Below, piece by piece: positions 56,600 to 64,000 of a DNA stretch of 64,000 bases. Made by a program: the position numbers and the translations under genes. The first letter of the stretch is position 1; each line of letters begins with the position of its first letter. Origin of the DNA: Vesta saturnalis. Lineage: Eukaryota; Arthropoda; Insecta; Coleoptera; Lampyridae. Under the pieces are notes generated by a model, which saw only the letters and a list, made by a program, of their open reading frames with translations, was not told the DNA's origin and did not search any database. The stretch spans positions 6,657,501 to 6,721,500 of the forward strand of contig JARFJB010002472.1 of assembly GCA_036346205.1 (NCBI GenBank), written 5' to 3'.

Positions 56600-57800
56600 A
56601 GCACGATTATGATTAAATTTTGGTTCCATTTAAGAATTTAACTTGTAAAATCTGGTTTTATCAAACATATATGAGGCTACGGCAGACTTGTCCACCGTTT
56701 GTATTTAATATGAGCTGAATATTCTTTAAAGCGAATTTTGATAGGTCGATGAGTTTGCCCTGCATATTTTTGTTCACAATTAGTTTTATCAATTTCCGAG
56801 CTACCCTGCTGTACTTGACCTAAAAGAGTTTGCAAGTTATTATCTGAAGTACTGGCTGTTCTTAAATTAATTTTAGATAGACCTTTTGTAAGCAGGATTA
56901 CATGATTACATGCTTTGTTTCTATTTGTTCTCTAGCGTTACCTAATTCATACGCACTTCATCTGAAAACGCATTGTATGCAGGAATTTCTTTAATAGTGG
57001 GCAATTTTTGAAAAGGAAAATTAACCAATCTATTGGTTACGAATATTTTAGTGCCAGTTTCCTATACAATACAAATGTTCACTACCATTTCTTGTTACCA
57101 AAGTATCAATACTACCTCATAGGTAAATTTGGTTTCTATAAAGTCCTCAACATTACAAACTTTAGTATTAAGGAAGGAAAACAAACTCTAAGAAAATAAG
57201 TCTGTCAAATTTACCCATGAATAGATTCGCCATGAGCGGAGATAAGCTATTGCCCATTGTCGTACCTTGTTCTTGTTTGAAAAATTTTATTTAATTTTGA
57301 AAATTAACATCGTGCAAGAAGCTTTGCTGTAAAACAGCTTCTAAATAAGCTAAAGTTTGATTTATCGGAACGCTCGGAAACGATGAACAAACGTTAAATT
57401 AGATTAATATTTATTTCATCTTCTGTAAGTTTAACTTTTTTAATTTTAACAGTAGATCCATATGAATTTGAAACACTATAGTTGGGCTATTAGTAGGAGG
57501 GACTATAAAATTTACTAGACAACAATTTGGATAGCAGATAAGTAAGTGCATTAATACCAAAAATAATTGCTCGCATAGGATTACCTGTTTATGAATCTTA
57601 GGCAAGCAATACATTCTAGTAGTCTGTAAAAATAAAGATTTTCTATTTCGGCTTAGCGCTTTATTACTCTGAGACATTGGAAATATACAGCCGTTTCTTT
57701 CTCGCGACAATGGAAATGTAATCCTATTCCAGAAGTTACCAAACGTTTTCAACGAACTCAGTTCGGTACTGAATTCAATATTCCGGTATCTCAAATACTT
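56600..57800 (-). pseudogene. Penelope-like element, RT and GIY-YIG remnant
   Basis: Minus strand: ERNGCIFPMSQSNKALSRNR, RMYCLPKIHK (57620), NPMRAIIFGINALTYLLSKL, LSSKFYSPSY, a gap, FFKQEQGTTMGNSLSPLMAN, LFMGKFD (about 57270), then after further decay CEQKYAGQTHRPIKIRFKEY, SAHIKY (about 56740). The RT motifs (YCLPKIHK, QGTTMGNSLSP) and the Cys-containing GIY-YIG end are typical of PLEs. The YVDD region is missing. This lineage differs from the PLE at 9.4-9.9 kb. Confidence 0.83.
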
Positions 57801-58067
57801 TTCCAGATATTAATGTAATGTGTGCTTCTTAGTTCTAATTTTGTTTTGTTTTATTTACAAGAATGTACGTTATGTTCTGCATGTACAATTAATGTCACTA
57901 TTAGTAAACAATAAAACTGGTTTATGCATATCAATTCCTTTTTAATTACCAATTAATGATTTCGTTGTTGCACATTTCAAAACAAATGAATTATATTAAG
58001 TAATAAACCTCTGCATCCACACACAAAAAAACTTTGCAACATAGTTAAAATTAAAAATCGTTCAAAA

Positions 58068-58275
58068 CGTTTTATAACTTCTGGAATAGAATTAAAATTC
58101 CATTGTGTTTACCTCTCGCGAGCGGTCTTAAGTCATTGAGCAGGTAATTTACGCTTTCACTTAAGTCGCGTACGTTTCTATTGAAACCCAAACGTTAGAA
58201 AGAAACGGCTGTATATTCCCAATGTCTCAGAGTAATAAAGCGCTAAGCCGAAATAGAAAATCTTTGTTTTTACAG
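58068..58275 (+). repeat. Inverted copy of PLE segment 57600-57760
   Basis: Plus-strand bases encode ERNGCIFPMSQSNKALSRNR and KSLFLQT, the same protein segment as 57720-57620 read on the minus strand, with the same nucleotides in inverted orientation. This forms a local inverted repeat with the neighbouring PLE. Confidence 0.8.
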
Positions 58276-58289
58276 ACTATAGTACCGGA

Positions 58290-58680
58290 TTGGATACCGT
58301 TAGTCGAAACCTAAGAGAGTTATCCAGAACTCTTTTGGATTCTAATAAAACCTTCCTAGTTGGAGTAATCATTTTAGGAGGAGGATCTTTGATAATGACT
58401 GAATCTAAGAGCTGTTTGACTGAAGCAAAATAATCCCTTTGTTTAAAATGACTACTCGATTGTCTTTATCTGTTTTGAGATAAAAACCTTTTTTTACTTT
58501 TGAGCTCTTTAACGTTTCGTAGTTCTGAATGATTCAAATCAAATTTTGACTCCTCTTGGATAATTTCCGAAATTTGAATTTTACTGGCTTGTCTAACATA
58601 TTTTATAACTTTCATCCAACGGTATAATTGAACTTTCTACGCCAACTATGATTTTTTTAACCTCATTCAACTTTTGTTCA
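58290..58680 (-). pseudogene. PLE N-terminal segment
   Basis: Minus strand reads VSEIIQEESKFDLNHSELRN, VKELKSKK, DKDNRVVILNK, KQLLDSVIIKDPPPKMITPT and RKVLLESKRVLDNSLRF. The DKDNRVVILNK box followed by a Leu-rich stretch corresponds to the region just before the RT in PLEs. Its orientation agrees with the minus-strand copy at 56.6-57.8 kb, but the inverted block 58068-58275 lies between them. Confidence 0.65.
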
Positions 58681-58689
58681 TTGTTTCCA

Positions 58690-59330
58690 GCGTTCCAATA
58701 GATCAAACTTTAGTTTATTTAGATGTTTTAAAACAAAACCATTTGGACGATACAGAAGTAGATGAATTTCTTAGATTAACAGTATGAAAAATTAACCATC
58801 AATTTTTCCAAAAAAGAACATGGTACGACAATGGGCAATAGCTTATCTCCGTTTATAGCCAATCTATTCATGGGTAAATTTGAAACAGACTTAAAACGCG
58901 ATTTGCTATATTTTCCTAGAGTTTGGATTAGATCACTGCAGAGCAGCTTAAACATGCGGCTTTTCATTTTTTGATTCATAGATTGCTATTTTTCCTCTTT
59001 CAGTTCAAAGCGCACTATTAAAGAAATTGCTGCTTACAAGATTTCAGATGAAGTGGTTATGAATATACTTAGGAAACAAACATATAGAAACAAAGTCTGT
59101 AAAATTGCCAATATAAATATTTTCCAAAATTAATTTGAAAGCAGTTACTACTTCAGATAAGAGTTTGGACTCTTAGGCAATCCAAAAGGTCAAGTAGATA
59201 AGCAGAATAGTTCGGGAATTTATAAAATTAATTGTAAGAATTGTGAACAAATCATGTAGGGCAAACTGAACGACCTACGGAACAAGTCTGCCGTAGCTCT
59301 ACATATCTTTGATAAAAAATCATGGCATTA
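58690..59330 (+). pseudogene. Penelope-like element, second copy, opposite strand
   Basis: Plus strand: YLDVLKQNHLDDTEVDEFLR, FSKKEHGTTMGNSLSPFIAN (58800), LFMGKFETDLKRDLLYFPRV, then decayed RT; the GIY-YIG start is GIYKINCKNCEQ (59215) and VGQTERPTEQ. GIYKI.C.NC is the expected nuclease motif; the stop in front of YVGQT and the truncation after it disable the gene. Opposite in orientation to the copy at 56.6-57.8 kb. Confidence 0.78.
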
Positions 59331-59754
59331 AAGTAGCGGAAAGAAGTATAAAGAGTCCCGCTCTTTTAATTTTTTATAAGTATATCATAGTTAATACCAA
59401 AAACTTTTTCAGTTGCTTTGATTATCCAATTACACAAAGTTTTAAGTACAATAACTTAAAGAAATCCATAACAAATATTAATTTAAAGGTCCAATTTGTT
59501 TGTGTTGTCATCAAGACTAACAATAAAAAAACTTATTGTGACAACTCAATTAATTTTTTAAATTTTGACATTTACTGAGGACGACAACTGTAACTGTTAT
59601 CGAAGTGTTTATATTTTTATCAAAGATAAATAAAAAATGTACGATTTAATACCCAAAAAATAAGTATTTGAATTAAGCCTGCTATAATGATTTATTTGCC
59701 TGCATTTATTTTAGTAGGTATAATCCAATTAAGTCGTTACTAAAATAAAATAAC
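59331..59754. other. Intergenic, nothing recognised
   Basis: AT-rich DNA between PLE and Tc1 remains. Confidence 0.45.
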
Positions 59755-60349
59755 AAATAACGGCGTTTAAGTTGCCATCAATGAAGAACAAGGGTGATCT
59801 GCTACCGTAACATATTGCACCCCATATCCGTCACTCGTGTAAAGGCTTTGTTGCGTTCCACAAAAAATGTTGGAGTTTTACGCTCTCCACGCATCCGTCT
59901 GTCCCTCCTATGACTATCGTGAGCCCACAAGCAAAATCGGGACTCGTCACTAAACACAATTCGATGCCATTCTTGCGCCCAATTCGCTATTTCGTTGCTC
60001 CAATCTAGCCTGCATACACGGTGAATGGTTTAAGAGGAAGACATAAAAATGGATGATATAAACGCAGCCCATAAGACCTTATCCAGCGATAAACAGATGG
60101 AATTGACATCTTGGGTCCTACACCTCTCATCTAAACATTTGCCAAAAGTCTTACGCGACGTTCTTCGCGATCTGTAGTGCTGCTGGGACATTCAGATCCA
60201 GGGCGACGTTGCTGCACCCCTTCTTCGGACCATTTGGACCAACATCTCAATACCGTTGCAACATTTCGGTTTACACGACGAGCAATTTCTCTTAGCAAAA
60301 GTCCGGCCTCTCTCCTGCCAACAATACGGCCACGTTCAAAATCAGTCAA
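59755..60349 (-). pseudogene. Tc1-like transposase, N-terminal half
   Basis: Starts MTDFERGRIVGRREAGLLLR (60349), EIARRVNRNVATVLRCWSKW, GVQQRRPGSECPSSTTDREE: paired-like HTH and GRPR-type hook of Tc1 transposases. After a frameshift near 60130 it continues DWSNEIANWAQEWHRIVFSD with ESRFCLWAHDSHRRDRRMRG (first catalytic Asp, about 59975), TPTFFVERN and AICYGSRSPLFFIDGNLNA, ending where homology is lost. The HDNARPH and E boxes are absent. Confidence 0.85.
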
Positions 60350-60659
60350 TTGGGAAAAATGTTGATGTTGAAGTTCAGAACGAAATTGTGAACAAACAAT
60401 TTGAAAAATTGACAGTTAATCACACACTGATTGGTTTATTTGTTCAAATTTATTGTTACTAAGTGCAAAGAAAAAAAAGTACTAGCTAGATTTTACTCAA
60501 ATTTTAACCGTTTGTTTGTTCTAATGAAAGACATCGTTGACGAAAATTTCAATAAAATCGTTCAACAAATTCTAGGTGTTGCAATTTTTATGGAAGTCAG
60601 TACATATGATTTAAAAACATAATATATACGTATCTGTAATTATATTTTGTTGCACCCTG
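59755..60659 (-). mobile_element. Tc1-like element, 3' half missing
   Basis: The right end CACCCTG at 60659 is followed by TA (reverse reading CAGGGTGCAACAAAATATAA). The element enters a minus-strand Tc1 transposase at 60349 and is cut off at about 59755, before the second catalytic residue. No left inverted end is present. Confidence 0.78.
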
Positions 60660-61331
60660 TATACAATAATTTTATTAAAAATTACTTTAATTGCATCACT
60701 ACAAAAACTTACTTTTACTGGTTTAGAATGTAATATAATTGTAGGTGTTTGTAATCGTTTATTTACAATTCACTTACATTCACCAATAATTTATTACTTG
60801 ATTTTTTTTATTTTAGATGAAACTAACTAAATGTTTCACAATTAATTATAATTGCACAAAATTCTATTAACGCTTTAAAACAATTATATGCTTATGAAAC
60901 GCATGGATTACTTCAAGCTTGTTTCGTAACTCATTACTAAGATCACATTAAGAGTAGGTATACTTTAATGATAAGACTCTGATTTGTTGCTTAGATGCAA
61001 TCAAATATGGCTAGATAGGCAAGTCAAATTAGAGGGGTCATTTGGAAAAAAGTGTTGGAAAGCTAATTTACTTAGTACCCTAAGTTTGCACGGTCCCTCG
61101 ACTACCGCTCGAGACACGAAGTTTAGAAAACTGAAAATTTTCGGACTTTTTTCAGTTTATTGCCTACAGCTCCGAAACGGTGCGTTCTAGCGAATATTTC
61201 AATATGATAATAATTAAAGAGCATTTAATTCCGCATTGAATGAGTACTCCAATCATTCAATGAAGTCTAGTAGTACGGCAGAAATCGACGGCCGGAAACT
61301 TTCAACTTGTGAAACTTGTCATATGCTTGTT
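60660..61331. other. Intergenic, nothing recognised
   Basis: AT-rich, with a less AT-rich patch at 61080-61200; no coding sequence or inverted end found. Confidence 0.45.
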
Positions 61332-61352
61332 CAGTGCCCAAGAAGGGCACTG
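61332..61352. repeat. Perfect short hairpin CAGTGCCC-AAGAA-GGGCACTG
   Basis: 8-bp stem, 5-nt loop, about 80 nt downstream of the stop codon of the minus-strand gene copy B and just past its AATAAA signal. It could be a mRNA 3' structure or chance. Confidence 0.6.
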
Positions 61353-61367
61353 TATGAAATAATCATG

Positions 61368-61373
61368 TTTATT
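61368..61373 (-). promoter_or_regulatory. Polyadenylation signal AATAAA of copy B
   Basis: AATAAA on the minus strand about 57 nt after the predicted stop (61430-61432). Confidence 0.4.
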
Positions 61374-61429
61374 AATATTCTATAATAAATGTATATAATA
61401 TCATATGAAGTATTCTTCTTACGCCACAA

Positions 61430-64000
61430 TCATGAAATATCCTTATTACACACGCGCTTTGAAGTCGAGGGCCCATAGTCCCCCTCGTCTGCTCCACGAC
61501 TCTCCATGGAAACTGAATCGTTATTGTTTGGCACTCTCTCAAGGATTGTCGTATCGTCTTCTCCATGATCTGGAATAAAAAAAGAAAATTAATTAATTAG
61601 GTAATATACCCAATATTCTATGGATTTGACATTACCTACATAAGGAAAAAGGGTATGAAAGTAGCAATTTTAATATATACCTGATTGATCCAGATCCTCA
61701 GTGAACAGCTCTACGTCATCTTCGTCAACGACGACAGGCGAGATGTCATCATCATCACGCGCGTTTGAGCATGAGTGTCCCTTACATTCAAAGCAGATCG
61801 CCGATCATTTCATTCCCGCTTTCCGGCAACTGCAGCGACCTCGGCATCCCGTAGTGCACTTACAGGACCCGCTATTGAGTACTTCTGGAGGTGTTGGCTC
61901 CTTCATGATGGGTAGTAGGCCGTACTTTGTTGTTTTCCATCCCCACTGGAGAGGATCTTTGGCGTGGCCCAACCACGTCTGGACCTGGTGTTATGTCTCG
62001 AGGGCATGTTGACGAGCAGCAGCTTAGGGGGGAAGGGATGCTAGCTTCATGTTCGTCTTGGCTACTGCTTTGGCAAATAGGTCGTACCTTGTCGTCTAAT
62101 GAAGTGTGTCTTCGAGGGTCAGCGTAAATGGCTATAAGGAATTTTTGCCCAGCAGAGTATCTCGTCAGCACAAGCATTGCTGTTTTTGAAGATAATCGCA
62201 GCGTCTTGCAAATCCTTGTTCTTTTCCAAACATTTCACAAACTTCATGTTCCCCTGACGGTAAAATGATGAGGTGGTATCACACCCACTGAAGGCATGCA
62301 GGAACAAGATGTTTGATTTTGAAGTGTCCGAGTACTTGAAGTTTTTGGAAGAGTACAAAGTGTTTTCCTGTGCAGACTGCCCAGGCTTCAATAATGCAAC
62401 CTTTGAGGACCAACAGGTCAGTATCCTCTCCAACATTTATTACCGATTTCAGTCGTAACAATGAGTCTGTCAGCATCTTCCTCCGCTATGTGGTGACAGT
62501 CATTTACTCACCAAATACTACGTTTGGTGCGAGTACTTTGGATTGCCGGAGAAGCCGCTCTGCTGTTTTGGTGCTCTTCATTGCGGCATCGTCTGGGTAA
62601 CCGTCGAACACAATGCTGGTCCCAGGTTCGTTGTAATACCGTTTCACGTATTCGACATATTTACTAAGAATTCCTAAGAACGCTTCTTTGGACTGCCAGC
62701 AGAAAACCACGGGTTTCATCAACAACTGCTGTTGTTCCTCATCTTCAGTGGTCAATGGAAAAAATAATTCGTAAAAAACGGATTTTTTCGTTTTCCGCTT
62801 TCTTCCTTCTTCGAAAAGTGAAAGTGGGAATTGTGCCAGTTCAAATTCCAAAAACTTTCTCAGGTCTTGGTCCGATTTCTTGAAAAATAATATTCTTCTG
62901 AATATGGTTTCAGGGTTTACAGAAATATCTTCACCATGGATCTTCACTTTACAGTTTCTACTTGAGAGGGGTGCCACTCGAGATTTTCTTTGAAACTAGA
63001 CATCTTTGAAGTTGCTATGTATTATTCTCTTAATGCTTTGTAGTCCAACTTCATACTCTTTATGGCAATTGATACTTTCATCTCCTTCTACTCCAGTGCT
63101 GATCGACATTATGGCTTCAGCAACAGGGAAGGGATTGTGCGATGAAAACCACTTCGCGAACTTTAATACATCTGAATTGTCTCTACCAATCTTTAACACT
63201 CTTGCATCGACATGTTGCTCTGTTGTTGCAAAAGTTACTCCACAAAATTTATCGATTTGGAGAGACATTTCCATCATAGTGGGCATAGATGAGATTCATT
63301 TACCTAGCACGCTATTTGATATCCCTCGTCCTCGACTCACACCTTCTTCAGTTTTCATTGAACGCATCACAGTTTGCTCTATAGTCTGGTCTCTCTATAT
63401 ACCAAACCAATACTGATCAGATCTTTGGACTGTAAAAAACACTTCCACAACAAAAACACTATAATCCTTCTGGGTTTACTTTTCAGTTCTGTCATGTCTT
63501 GTAAGTAAAGTTGTACCGACTATAAGTAATATCCACCGGCATGAAAATAAGGCAACATTTGTTGCACACTTTGTTGTTGGACATGCCAGTCACCATATCT
63601 TTCAGCTTGTATGAAGCGTTTTAGTATTGTCTCCATTCGGAAATACTGCATCCAAAGTTTAGCAGTTTTCTTCTAATTCAAGCAGTTTGTCAGAGAATTT
63701 CTTCATTGCATTTCGTATGAAAGGTGCTTCAATATCTAAGGTGGGTTCATCTATGTTATCAATCACTGCTAATATGTAAGTGTTTTCTCCATCTGTTATG
63801 TCTAGTATAGACCTTACAACTTTCGCCAAAGCAAGATGGGCCAATATGTGTGCTCTTACGGCTCTGGAATAGGCATGCCTAGTCATTATTTTGTCCGTTA
63901 ATGTAACAGCATATATAATACTAAACAAATCTTGTAGACCACCCAGTCGCACTATAACTGAACTTATCGGAGAATCAGATCCACTGGAAGCTACTATGTC
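61430..64000 (-). pseudogene. PIN-like/Cys-rich family copy B (continues past the window)
   Basis: Second copy of the family at 28.5-34.6 kb. From the right: RLGGLQDLFSIIYAVTLTDK (63950), SRAVRAHILAHLALAKVVRS, DKFCGVTFATTEQHVDARVL (63250), WFSSHNPFPVAEAIMSISTG, MAPLSSRNCKVKIHGEDISV, FYELFFPLTTEDEEQQQLLM, SIVFDGYPDDAAMKSTKTAE (62610), AEEDADRLIVTTEIGNK, VGEDTDLLVL (62430), SNILFLHAFSGCDTTSSFYR (62310), KFLIAIYADP, HAKDPLQWGWKTTKYGLLPI (61960), PPEVLNSGSCKCTTGCRGRC (61870), SAICFECKGHSCSNARDDDD, an intron, and an acidic tail ending CNKDIS at 61430. A stop near 61795, a deletion around 62510 and several frameshifts make it a pseudogene. The acidic clusters suggest a PIN/FEN-type fold (inference). 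Confidence 0.77.
61570..61680 (-). other. Intron of copy B
   Basis: Donor CAG|GTATAT at 61681/61680 and acceptor TTTTTTTATTCCAG|ATC at 61570/61569 remove 111 bp. They join EDLDQS to DHGEDDTTILERVPNNN in frame, giving a longer acidic C-terminus. A retained intron argues against this copy arising by retroposition. Confidence 0.7.

Noticed and set aside
61701..62127. Plus-strand frames over copy B and the alternative minus frame at 61872-62177
   Set aside because: The family reading (WGWKTTKYGLLPI, SGSCKCTTGC) is in another minus frame.

Overview
This is AT-rich animal nuclear DNA, almost certainly from an insect or another arthropod; I cannot resolve the order. Pointers are: many long (TA)n microsatellites, GT-AG introns, arthropod-style TATA/Inr spacing, and a dense mix of arthropod transposons (mariner, DD41D-type and related IS630-like elements, Tc1, pogo/Tigger, hAT, piggyBac, Penelope-like elements, CR1/Jockey-type and other LINEs, and tyrosine-recombinase elements). 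I see no intact conserved host gene, no tRNA or rRNA, and no CRISPR. The window is best read as a transposon-rich intergenic region. Nearly every protein-coding stretch is a mobile-element gene in some stage of decay.

Layout. 1-609 is an error-rich second copy of 4690-5320, followed by 0.7 kb of A/C-only low-complexity DNA. 3.7-6.6 kb holds a mariner with both ends next to an IS630-like element with long inverted ends. 9.3-10.8 kb holds Penelope-like (PLE) remains whose non-coding part recurs at 19.9-20.8 kb. 11.7-12.6 kb is an internally deleted copy of a recurrent insect Cys-finger protein of unknown role. 14.2-16.5 kb has a tyrosine-recombinase fragment between palindromes. 18.0-19.8 kb has two decayed IS630-like transposases. 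24.0-26.5 kb is a nearly complete hAT transposase (DUF4371 type) with few lesions.

28.5-34.6 kb is one copy (minus strand) of a multi-copy gene family with PIN/FEN-like acidic motifs and a Cys-rich tail, split by a LINE inserted on the plus strand. A second copy runs from 61.4 kb off the right edge and still has a 111-bp intron. 35.2-37.1 kb has a DD41D element and a 406-bp MITE, both abutting (TA)n. 39.1-40.6 kb is a Crypton-like tyrosine-recombinase element with strikingly palindromic ends. 40.8-41.4 kb is a foldback element of GC-rich tandem motifs with a 10-bp target duplication. 42.1-45.2 kb is a pogo/Tigger element split by a 1.1-kb GT...AG segment. 45.4-49.2 kb is a three-level nest (LINE inside piggyBac inside a DDE transposase-like gene). 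50.5-55.9 kb has three more IS630-like remains, one with about 650-bp inverted ends. 56.6-59.3 kb is a rearranged inverted pair of PLEs, and 59.8-60.7 kb is a 3'-truncated Tc1 element.

The most unusual features are: (i) the recombinase element with nested palindromes built from a repeated GGGATTAA-type motif at both ends; (ii) the PIN-like plus Cys-rich gene family, spread in copies like a transposon yet intron-bearing and without a recognised mobility gene; (iii) the repeated coincidence of (TA)n arrays with transposon ends; and (iv) IS630-like elements with very long inverted ends. Coordinates of element ends come from reading inverted repeats and target duplications by eye. All family names rest on motif recognition, with no database search run.
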